Assembly: GCA_041398665.1 (NCBI GenBank)
Contig: JAWKUH010000019.1
Span: 1-64,000 of the forward strand
Length of the DNA stretch: 64,000 nt
From: Rohdeia sp041398665
GTDB taxonomy: Bacteria > Planctomycetota > UBA1135 > GCA-002686595
Direction of reading: 5' to 3'
Every line of letters starts with the position of its first letter. Position 1 is the stretch's first letter. Below the pieces are notes generated by a model. It was not told the DNA's origin, searched no databases, and was given only the letters and a program-made list of their open reading frames with translations. Position numbers and translations under genes: made by a program. Positions 46,048 to 54,461 of this stretch are shown one piece after another.

Positions 46048-48881
46048 TCAGTCGAACAACTCGAGCCCCACCGAGAGCGGGTTGCTGACGTGCGTCACGG
46101 TGGCCGTCTCGGGGTCCCAGACGAGGAAGGCGTGGTGGACCTGGAACCCGGCGAAGGGCAGGAACCAGTCCTTGTAGAGGAAGAACTTCGCGTCGGCCCG
46201 GCCGTGCACGTCGAGGACGCCCGCGTAGGGCTGGACCAAGACACCGCCGTTCGTCAACTGGAGATAATTCGTGTAGATGTCGTAGGCGAGCGGGAGCACG
46301 AGCGAAGTCCCGGGCACCGGGATCCCCGGCGAGGTCCCGGTGATGCTGCCGAGCACGAAGTAGATGTCGCCCCCGTGGCCGCTGCCCGCGCGCAGGTAGA
46401 GATCGTCGATACCGCCGACGTCCACGAAGAGGCGTCGCTGGCCCTGGAAGAGGGTCCCGAGTCCATAGGCGCGCACGCCGGGGTCCTGCAACGTGAACCA
46501 GTCGTACGCCTCGTCGAAGACGACGAGGTGGTCCGCGTCGGCCGCGACCCGCGCCGGTACGGGCGCTCCGCTCACGTACGGGTCGAGCCCGATGCGCGGA
46601 ACGCGGGCGATCGGGGTCAACGAGCCGTCGCTCTCCACGTCGTAGACGTAGGTCGACGTGTTCGTGAGGGCCAGGTCGTCGGTGAGCGACTCCGCGGCGA
46701 CGATCGCTCGACCGCCGGCCAGCGCGACGACGCCGCCGAGGTGCTCCTGGTACCCCTGGTGACCGAACGCCGCTCCGATCGTGTCGACGCCGCCCGAAGG
46801 ACCGAGTTCGAGCACGAAAGCCGCGCCGATCGGCACCTTGTCGATCGACGACATGGTGTCGGTCGCGCCGACGAGCACCCGCGTCCCCTCGAGTGCGACC
46901 GACGCGCCCAGTGCGCCGACCTCGAGCGCGCCGCCGTACGGCGACGGCCAGACGACGTCGCCGGGAAGGATGGTGTGCGTCCGGACCCACCCTGAGCCGG
47001 TCGAGAACTCGTACGCGACGACGGCCCCCTCCCCCGGCTGCGGAACGATCGACCATGCCGCGGTACCGACGACGAGTCGACTTCCGTCCAGGTCGAGCGC
47101 CTTGCCGAACGAGCTCGCGAGTCCGCTCCCGGACGGGGGTGCATCGATCGTGGCCGTGCGCGGCCAGTCGCCGGACGGATCACGCTCGTGGACGAACACG
47201 CGGCCGGCCCGCCAGTCGCCGATCGCGAGTCGATCGCCGTCCAGCGCGAGCACGGCGCCGAACGCGTGGCCGTTCGCAGCGACTCCGTCGTAGGGCAGCG
47301 GGTCCTCGATACGCGCCGTCTCGAGCCAGTCACCGGTGGGCTGCCGATCGAAGACGTGGACGACGCCCTTCGTGCTGCCGTTCACGAGCGACGACTCGTA
47401 GCGACTTGCGACGATCCGATCGCCGTCGACGTCGACGATCGGAAGGTCGCCGGTCTTCGTCGACCACTGCGGTGTCCCGAGCTGCTCCTCGAGGACGAGC
47501 CGACGCGGCGTCGACCACGTCCCGTCGGGTTGCGCGTCGAGGACGGCGAGCCCGACCCATCCGAGGCCGTGCACGCCGGTCGCGGTCCCCGCAGCGACGA
47601 GGTGGCCGTTCGAGACCGCGACGGCGCGAACGTCCTCGAAGCCGAACTCGGCATCCGGGTCGTGGGCCTGGCCCCGCGGCGACCACGTCACGGCGTCGAT
47701 ACGCTCGAAGCTCGCGGCGAGTCCGTGGTCGTCGCCGTCCGTGCGACCAGACGCACACACGAGGATCCCGTCCTCGAGCGCCATGGCGGGCGCGTCGTAC
47801 GACGTCGCACCCAGGCCCTTCGCATAGAACGTGGCGAACGTCGCGGACTCGTCCCATACGCCCGAGAGCTGACGCTCGAAGGTGTGGATGCCGGGGATCT
47901 CGTCGCCCGCGCCGGCGAAGAAGCACGCGGTGAGCACGCCCGCGTCGAGCGCGAGGCTCTCTCCGATCGAGAGCGAGCCCGAAGGAGCGCCGGTCGGGTT
48001 GGAGTCGTAGGTGGTGGTCTCGAGCCATCCGCCGCCGGACTGCTTCTCGAAGAAGTGGAGCACGACGCCGCGCGCTCCCCCGTCGAGGCGACGATGTTCG
48101 ATGCAGCGACGATGACGTCTCCGTCGAGCACGACCTTCCTCGCGAAGTACTCACCCATGCTCGGCACGGGAAGGACGTGGTTCGACGACAGCGTCGCGGT
48201 GTTCGACCACACTCCGTTCCCGTCGCACTCGTACACGTAGGCATGTCCGTAGTCGGACGACGTCGGTCCGTCGTCACCGACGACGGCGCGCGACCCTTCG
48301 ATCGCCACCGTGCCGCCGAACGGTGCGAAGGCCGGGTTCGTGACGACGGGCGGCGACCAGACGTCGACCTCGGTCACGCCGAGACCGGCGCCGACCTCGA
48401 AGACGTGGACGCGGTAGAGACCGCCGACGTGCCGCACCCCGACCAGCAGCGTGCCGCCGTCCATCGAGACGTCGAGCACCGTCTGGAGTGCGGCGCCGGG
48501 GAGCGTGACGTCGACGACGGTCCCGACGGACCATGCGCCTCCCGGTCCGCGCTCGAACAGAGTCACACCCGTCGGCGAGTTCGTCGCGACGACGTCACCG
48601 TCCACGGCGACGATGCGCCCCGCCCCCGTTCCGAACACGGGGAGCTCGGCATCGAGGCTGAACGAGCCGTCGGCGTCGAGTTCGTACGCGAACACCGCAC
48701 CCGCGGTCCGTGCGCCGACGGCCACCAGTGATCCGTCGCGCGCGACGTCCGTGCCGTAGCCGCGCGAGGGAGAGGGCGCCTTCTCGAGGACGCCGAGGTT
48801 CGCGTCGGACGCGACGACCTGGGCGGGGCAACGTGCAACAACGGCCGTCGCGATCGCGACGGCGCGCAGGAGCCGTTCCAC
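46048..48881 (-). pseudogene. Secreted FG-GAP/beta-propeller protein, paralogue 2, one frameshift
   Basis: GTG 48881 behind AAGGAGG opens MERLLRAVAIATAVVARCPA and propeller repeats (DVARDGSLVAVGARTAGAVF, VAIEGSRAVVGDDGPTSSDY). The frame breaks at the five-C run 48077-48081. One more base there joins NIVASTG to GARGVVLHFFEKQSGGGWLE and the rest of the gene reads through to 46048. The C-terminal domain (FVLGSITGTSPGIPVPGTSL, DIYTNYLQLTNGG, ending SVGLELFD) matches paralogue 1. Total about 944 codons. With a single homopolymer lesion this is probably a functional gene with a consensus error, or a phase-variable one. Confidence 0.83.
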
Positions 48882-48927
48882 GGGAGGCCCTCCTTCGGGT
48901 TCGCCGCGGCGAGCTCCGCGGCCGACC

Positions 48928-50205
48928 TCATCGTACGTCCGTGCGTCCCGAGCGCCGCGGATCGGTCGAAGTGCTCGATGACGGACCCTGCAGGGGGTCG
49001 CCGTCCACGAGGAACGCCTCGAGCCTCCCCTCGAGGACCTGCGTCCCCCACCCGCCCGCCGCCCGTTCGAACAGGTGGTCGCAGGCCGGCAGGAGCAGCA
49101 GCTCGTGCTCGACGCCGTGCGCCTCGAGCGCGGCGGCGAGCCGGCGGCTGTTCTCCGGCCAGACCAACAGGTCGCGCGCGCCGTGCGCGAGGAAGGTCCG
49201 CGGCGACCCTGCGGTCACGTGGCCGAGCGGCGAGGCGACGCGGTAGCGCTCCGGCAGCTCGTCGGGCGTTCCTCCGACGAAGTCCTCGACGCGCCGCGTG
49301 CTGCGCAGGTCGGACGGCGTCCACCACGGGTAGTCCGCCGTGAAACCGATCGTGAGGTCGACGGGCGGCGAGATCGCGACGACGGCGGCGACGCTCGCAT
49401 CACCCTCGACGGCGAAGGGACCGTCGTTCGACGCGAAGGCCGCGACGAGCGCGAGGTGCGCGCCCGCGCTGCTCCCCATCAGCACGACGCGCTCGGGATC
49501 GACGTCGAAGCGCGCCGCGTTCGCGCGCACCCAGGCGACGGCCGTGCGCACGTCGACGACGGCGTCGCGCCAGCGCGGCGGAGGCACGAGGCGGTAGTCG
49601 ACGTCGAACACGACGAAACCGAGGTCGGTGAGGAAGCGATCGAGGTGCGGCGACTCGCTGCGCTCGCCGAACGCCCACGAACCGCCGTGCACGCGGACGA
49701 CTGCGGGTCGCCGGGGACCCGCGGTCGTCGCCGGGAGCCACAGGTCGGCGAGCAGCGGTCGCCCCTCCGCGCGCGCGAACTCGAGGGTCGCGGCGGGCTC
49801 GCCGACGTCGTCGAACGGCGCGGTGAGGTAGGCCGCGGCGTCGAGCTCGACCCCGGCCTCGCGCGCGCCGCGCCACGCGCGCACCTCGAGTTCGGCCGAA
49901 CTCGCGACGGCGAGAAGCACCAGCGCGCCGCGCGCGAGGAGCCCCCAGGTCCGACGCCGGCGCGCGGTCGCGGCGTCGACGCCGAACGCGACGAGCAGGA
50001 CGAGCACCACGAGGACGCGCCGTTCGTTCACGAGCGCGGCGATGTACCACAGCTCGAGCGTCGGTGCCGGAACGCGCGCCCACAGGCACCAGGGGAGCGC
50101 GAGGAACGTCGTGGCGACGGCGGCGACGCGAAGGGCGGGACGGAGGGCGAGCACGGGCGAGCGGAGTTCGCCCGCCCCCCGCGCACGGTTTCGGCGACTT
50201 CGCAC
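48928..50205 (-). CDS. Membrane-anchored HSL-type alpha/beta hydrolase
   Basis: A 425-aa protein. The first 110 residues contain two or three hydrophobic helices (VLVVLVLLVAFGVDAAT, LLARGALVLLAVASSAELEV). The rest is an alpha/beta hydrolase of the hormone-sensitive-lipase family: oxyanion motif VRVHGGSWAFGERS, nucleophile elbow MGSSAGAHLALVAAF, acid in HGARDLLVWPENS and His in PACDHLFERA. It would hydrolyse an ester outside or at the membrane. The GTG start at 50205 gives an Arg-rich N-terminus. It is divergent from the transglutaminase gene, with 61 bp between starts. It ends 46 bp before the start of the FG-GAP paralogue 2 gene on the same strand. Confidence 0.82.
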   Translation of the reverse strand: MRSRRNRARGAGELRSPVLALRPALRVAAVATTFLALPWCLWARVPAPTLELWYIAALVNERRVLVVLVLLVAFGVDAATARRRRTWGLLARGALVLLAVASSAELEVRAWRGAREAGVELDAAAYLTAPFDDVGEPAATLEFARAEGRPLLADLWLPATTAGPRRPAVVRVHGGSWAFGERSESPHLDRFLTDLGFVVFDVDYRLVPPPRWRDAVVDVRTAVAWVRANAARFDVDPERVVLMGSSAGAHLALVAAFASNDGPFAVEGDASVAAVVAISPPVDLTIGFTADYPWWTPSDLRSTRRVEDFVGGTPDELPERYRVASPLGHVTAGSPRTFLAHGARDLLVWPENSRRLAAALEAHGVEHELLLLPACDHLFERAAGGWGTQVLEGRLEAFLVDGDPLQGPSSSTSTDPRRSGRTDVR

Positions 50206-50266
50206 GAGTGCTACCGTTGTCCGCGCGTAGCTCGACGCTCACGCCGCGACCCGACCCACGATCTCG

Positions 50267-52240
50267 ATGCGCACGCTCTCGCTCCTCGCCGTCCTCCCGC
50301 TCGCCCTCTCGCTCGCACCCCTCCGGACGGCTCCGACCACCGCCGTCGACGAGACCGTCCTGCTCGACCAGTGGGACCTCGTCGAGATCTCCGACGCCCC
50401 CTCCGGCTACGGGCACACCGTCGTCTCGCGCAGCGGCGACGGCGACGACGCGCTCTTCACCACGACGGCGACGCAGAAGATGCGCATGAACCGCATGGGG
50501 ACGAGCATCGCGATCGAGGTCGAGATGACGACCGTCGAGGACGCGCAGGGTCGCATGGTCTCCATCGACTCGCTCCAGAAGATGTCGACGCAGGAGACGC
50601 GCGTCCGGACGGAGTTCGAAGGCGGCGTCGCGCGCACGACGACGACGACGATGGGCGAGGCGCGCACCGTCGAGAAGCCCGTGCCCGACGACGCTCGCGG
50701 CGCCTACTGGATCGGCGAGCGGACGAAGGAGATGCTCGACACGCCCGGCGCCACCGCGACGTTCAAGACCTGGACACCGGAGGCGAACGACGCCATCGAG
50801 ACCACGGTGCACGTGATCGGGAAGGAGCCGCTGTTCGTCGGCGGCGAGAAGCTCGACGTCACGAAGGTCGAGGCGACCGTGCACATGATGGGCGACATCA
50901 CGACGACGTCGTGGATCGACGCCGAGGGCGACACCGTCCAGACCTCGATCACGATCGCCGGCATGACGATCCTGACGAAGCGCTCGGACGAGGCCGCCGC
51001 GGTCGACGCCTGGCTGCACCCCAGCGAGATCAGCCCCGACGTCTTCGCGCGGAGCATGGTCGTCTCCGACGTGCTGCTCCCGAGGTCGCGCCACGCCGAC
51101 CGCGCGCTGCTGCGCCTCACCGCCAAGCGCGACGGCTACTCCTTCCCGGACCTCGCCGACGCGCGCCAACAGCTGCTCGAAGCGCCGGACGCCCGCACCG
51201 TCGTGATCGAGACGCGCCGCGTCGTGCCCGAGCCGGGCACCACCGGCGTGCGCCCGCTCGTCGACGCTCCGGAGGAACTCCGGCCCGCGCTGTCCGCGAG
51301 TTCGATGGTGCAGAGCGACCACCCCGACCTGATCGCGGCGGCGAAGGAGGCCGTCGGCGACGAGCGCGACGCCTGGAAGGCGGCACAGAAGATCGAGCGC
51401 TGGGTCTACGAGAACGTCACGGACAAGAACATGGGCGTGGGCTTCGCCTCCGCGCTCGAGGTCTGCACGAACCGCTCCGGCGACTGCTCGGAGCACGCCG
51501 TGCTCCTGTGCGGCCTGGCGCGCGCGGCCGGCATCCCGTCGCGCGTCGCGATGGGACTGCTGTACCTCGGCGGCATCTGGGGCGGGCACGCCTGGACCGA
51601 GGTGTGGATCGACGGGCACTGGTACGCGCTCGACGGCACGATCGGTCGCGGCTCGGTCGACGCGCTGCACCTCACGCTGTCGACGATGATGCTCGCCGAC
51701 GACAGCCCGGCGCAGGAGTTCGCGAAGCTCGTCCAGGTCCTCGGCGAGATCGACATCGACGTCGAGGAGCTCGGCTTCGGCGAGCGCACGGTCCCGTGCG
51801 ACCCGTCGATGGTCCGCGTCGAGGACGGCCGCTACACGAACGCGATGTGGGGCTTCTCCGTCGCGATCCCCGAAGGCTTCGAGTGCGAGCTCGAGAAGCG
51901 CCGCGCAGCGATCGGCTTCGAGGAGATGCGCCTGCAGGGGAAGGCGGCGGACGGCAAGCGCGTGCGCATCGAGCTGACGCTGCTCGACGACGCCTACGCG
52001 GACTCCGTCGGCGAGCGCCTGCTCGACCAGGGTGCCGGGACGAGGACGGCCGTCGAGGTCGACGGTCGACCCGGGACCTACGTCGACGTCGCCGACAAGC
52101 GCCGCACCGCGCGCGTGCTCTCCATCGACACCGGCGGCGCGCTCTACGTCCTCCAGTTCGACCGCATGGACTCGGCCGAGCAGAAGGCGCTGTTCGACGC
52201 GGTCGTCGCGTCGATCGACTTCGACGTCTCGCACAATTGA
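50267..52240 (+). CDS. Secreted transglutaminase-like cysteine protease-fold protein
   Basis: A 657-aa exported protein with signal peptide RTLSLLAVLPLALSLAPLRT. The first 330 residues are a beta-rich region of no known family. A transglutaminase core follows: Cys in RSGDCSEHAVLLCGLARAAG (about residue 406), His in GGHAWTEVWIDGHWYALDGT (about 441) and Asp in the same block (about 456). About 190 further residues include GFSVAIPEGFECELE. Bacterial members act as proteases or amidases rather than crosslinkers in many cases. Its TGA shares the A of the next ATG (TGATG), coupling it to the ADP-ribosylglycohydrolase. Confidence 0.88.
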   Translation: MRTLSLLAVLPLALSLAPLRTAPTTAVDETVLLDQWDLVEISDAPSGYGHTVVSRSGDGDDALFTTTATQKMRMNRMGTSIAIEVEMTTVEDAQGRMVSIDSLQKMSTQETRVRTEFEGGVARTTTTTMGEARTVEKPVPDDARGAYWIGERTKEMLDTPGATATFKTWTPEANDAIETTVHVIGKEPLFVGGEKLDVTKVEATVHMMGDITTTSWIDAEGDTVQTSITIAGMTILTKRSDEAAAVDAWLHPSEISPDVFARSMVVSDVLLPRSRHADRALLRLTAKRDGYSFPDLADARQQLLEAPDARTVVIETRRVVPEPGTTGVRPLVDAPEELRPALSASSMVQSDHPDLIAAAKEAVGDERDAWKAAQKIERWVYENVTDKNMGVGFASALEVCTNRSGDCSEHAVLLCGLARAAGIPSRVAMGLLYLGGIWGGHAWTEVWIDGHWYALDGTIGRGSVDALHLTLSTMMLADDSPAQEFAKLVQVLGEIDIDVEELGFGERTVPCDPSMVRVEDGRYTNAMWGFSVAIPEGFECELEKRRAAIGFEEMRLQGKAADGKRVRIELTLLDDAYADSVGERLLDQGAGTRTAVEVDGRPGTYVDVADKRRTARVLSIDTGGALYVLQFDRMDSAEQKALFDAVVASIDFDVSHN

Positions 52241-53481
52241 TGGACGCGGCCGTCGCCGAGCGCGTCCGACGTGTCGTCGGGTGCATCGTGGGCGGCGCCG
52301 TCGGCGATGCCGTGGGCGGTCGCGCGGAAGGCTCGCTCGGCGGGCACTCCGCGAATCCGCTGCAGCTCGGCGAGCTCGAGATCTCGGACGACACGCAGTT
52401 CACGCTCGCGACGATCGAGGCGCTTCTCGCCGGCGACGACGGCGTGCGCGTCACGGTCGATCCCGAGCGACTCGCCGCGACCTTCGCGACGTGGCACCGC
52501 GCGCGGCGCTTCCGCGGCGTCGGCTCGAGCACGCTGAAGGCGCTCACCGAACTCGAGGCCGGCGTCCACTGGTCGTTCGTCGGCGCGAAGGGCGAGCGCG
52601 CTGCGGGCAACGGTGCAGCGATGCGCGCGGCGCCGCTCGCGTTCGTGCTCGATCCCGACGTCGACGCGGACCGCGCGCTCCTGCGCGACTGCTGCCGCAT
52701 CACGCACCACAACGACGAGGCCTACGTCGGAGCGCTCGCGATGGTGCGCGCGATCCGACTGGCCCACGCCGGCGAGGCGCGCGGTGGAGCCGGTGACCTC
52801 CAACGCGTCGCGGAGCCGCTGCCCGACTCGCTCGTGCGCGACCGGTTGCTCGAGCTCGCGCGACTTCCGATCTGGAGCGGGTACACGGAGGCCGTCGCGA
52901 TCGCCGGCACCTCGGGCTGGGTCGCGGACTCCGTGCCGCTCGCGCTGTTCGCGGCGTCGCGCGCCGACACGACGCCGGAGAGCTTCGACGCGATGCTGGA
53001 GACGATCGTAGCGCACGGCGGCGACACCGACACGATCGCGTCGATGGCCGGACAGGTCCTCGGTGCGCGCGGTGGGGTCGGGTGCGTGCCGCGACACAGG
53101 CTGGCCGCGATGCTCGCATCGCACGCCGTCTTCCTCGCCGCGTCGCGCCGCCGACGTCGTGGTCGGAACACGTGCACTTCCCCCGAACCGGGACCGCGCG
53201 ACGAGGCGGACGAGCCTCGTCGCCGAACCCGTCTCAACTCCACATGGACGAGGGCAGCGTGCGCTGCTTCGGCGGGCGGCCTACCTTCGCAGCTCCCCGA
53301 AGGTCCGAAGATGGGGGACGAGGACGACCTCAACCACTGGCTCCGTCGGCACTCTTCGGATCTCTACATGAGCGATCCCGAGGTCGACGTGGAGGATCGT
53401 CCTCGCGGCGCACGAGATTCTACCGCGGCGACGACGGCATGCTCGGCACGCTCGCCGCCGGTCCGATCGAGGGTCTTTTGA
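52240..53481 (+). CDS. ADP-ribosylglycohydrolase (DraG/ARH family)
   Basis: The ATG at 52240 overlaps the transglutaminase stop by one base. The family's metal ligands are visible: GCIVGGAVGDAVGG at the start, ISDDTQFTLATIEALL (residues about 48-62), THHNDEAYVGALAM (about 154) and AHGGDTDTIASMAGQVLGAR near residue 260. These coordinate two Mg ions for removing ADP-ribose from proteins or other acceptors. The homologous part ends near residue 305; the remaining 100-odd residues (Arg-rich, then running into the DUF6869 gene in the same frame) look like read-through, so the true stop may have been lost. The start is firm, the end doubtful. Confidence 0.82.
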   Translation: MDAAVAERVRRVVGCIVGGAVGDAVGGRAEGSLGGHSANPLQLGELEISDDTQFTLATIEALLAGDDGVRVTVDPERLAATFATWHRARRFRGVGSSTLKALTELEAGVHWSFVGAKGERAAGNGAAMRAAPLAFVLDPDVDADRALLRDCCRITHHNDEAYVGALAMVRAIRLAHAGEARGGAGDLQRVAEPLPDSLVRDRLLELARLPIWSGYTEAVAIAGTSGWVADSVPLALFAASRADTTPESFDAMLETIVAHGGDTDTIASMAGQVLGARGGVGCVPRHRLAAMLASHAVFLAASRRRRRGRNTCTSPEPGPRDEADEPRRRTRLNSTWTRAACAASAGGLPSQLPEGPKMGDEDDLNHWLRRHSSDLYMSDPEVDVEDRPRGARDSTAATTACSARSPPVRSRVF

Positions 53482-53630
53482 GCTACTTCGGCGATCGCAT
53501 GATCGACAGGATCGGTATTGCAGGCGCGGCGGAACGCAGAGTTCGCGCGAACGCTCGGTGGCGTCTGGCAGGATCGATGTCACCGGAGGTCTGGGAGCGC
53601 GTCAGGGCCGCACGTTCCTACGCCTGGTGA
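53311..53630 (+). pseudogene. DUF6869-like small protein, frameshifted
   Basis: An ATG at 53311 gives MGDEDDLNHWLRRHSSDLYM, which is in frame with the preceding glycohydrolase. It then changes frame to FYRGDDGMLGTLAAGPIEGL and LSYFGDRMIDRI, to ARRNAEFARTLGGVWQDRC, and to MSPEVWERVRAARSYAW with a stop at 53630. The block AAGPxExLLSYxGxxxIDRI...ARTLGGVWQ is the hallmark of DUF6869, a roughly 100-aa family of unknown function. Two or three frameshifts in 320 bp. Confidence 0.65.
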
Positions 53631-53681
53631 CCCGGTCGGCGCTGTTTGCGGACCGCGCTTCGGTTCCACCGTCGCGCCGCC

Positions 53682-54371
53682 ATGTCCCACCGCATCCTCA
53701 CCACTGCGTTCCTCGCCTCCTGGTCATTGCCACCCGCGTCCACCGACGACTCATGGGGCGCACACCGTCGCCTTCGACGGCGCGAGCGTCACCGGCTGGC
53801 ACAGCCGACGTCCCTGAGGCGGACACGAATCCGAATGCGCCGCCGTCGTTCACGGTCGAGGACGGGATCACTTCGTGAGCCGCGGGATGCCCGCGGGGCA
53901 CCCTGTCACCGACGCGAGCTACTCGAACTACCACCTCGAGGTCGAGTGGCGCTGGCCCGGCGATCCCGGCAATTGCGGCGTGCTCGTGCACGCCTCGACG
54001 CCGCGCCGGCTCTACCAGATGTTCCCGCAGTCCATCGAGCGCTGCAGCGGCAAGCGGGTGACTTCTGGTGCATCGGCGAGGACATCACGGTGCCCGACAT
54101 GGAGACGCGGCGCGGCGACCCCGCGCGCTGGGGCGTCGACGGCGACAAGCTGCGCCGCATCGTCAACCTGACGGACGACTCCGAGAAGCCGCCGGGCGAG
54201 TGGAACACGATGGTGATCGAGTGCGTGGGCGACACGATCACGGTGTGGGTCAACGGCGACCTCGTGAACCAGGGGACGGGCTGCACCGCGACGAGCGGTG
54301 CAATCGCGCTGCAGGCGGAGGGCGCGCGGTGCGAGTTCCGGCGGATCGAGCTGACGCCGATCGACGGCTGA
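53682..54371 (+). pseudogene. DUF1080 (3-keto-disaccharide hydrolase-like) secreted protein, frameshifted
   Basis: An ATG at 53682 opens a signal peptide (MSHRILTTAFLASWSLPPAS). Then, in other frames, come HTVAFDGASVTGWHS, EADTNPNAPPSFTVEDGI, SRGMPAGHPVTDASYSNYHL and EVEWRWPGDPGNCGVLVHAS. A final intact stretch, DFWCIGEDITVPDMETRRGD through WNTMVIECVGDTITVWVNGD to a stop at 54371, completes it. The order is exactly that of the concanavalin-like DUF1080 domain common in planctomycete secreted proteins that bind or cleave glycans. At least three frameshifts, all in the first two thirds. Confidence 0.75.
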
Positions 54372-54400
54372 CGCCGCCGGGGGAAGCGCCCTCACCGACG

Positions 54401-54438
54401 GATGAGGCCGTGCACCACCTGTGGTGCACGGCCTCGTC
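54401..54438. terminator. Strong bidirectional hairpin between convergent genes
   Basis: GAGGCCGTGCACCAC at 54404-54418 and its exact reverse complement at 54421-54435 surround a two-base loop. Three more outward pairs (one T-G) extend the stem to 18 bp. It lies between the ends of the plus-strand DUF1080 gene and the minus-strand FG-GAP gene, the place expected for a shared terminator. There is no T-tract on either side. Confidence 0.7.
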
Positions 54439-54461
54439 GCCTGACGCGCGGTCGCGCCGGG

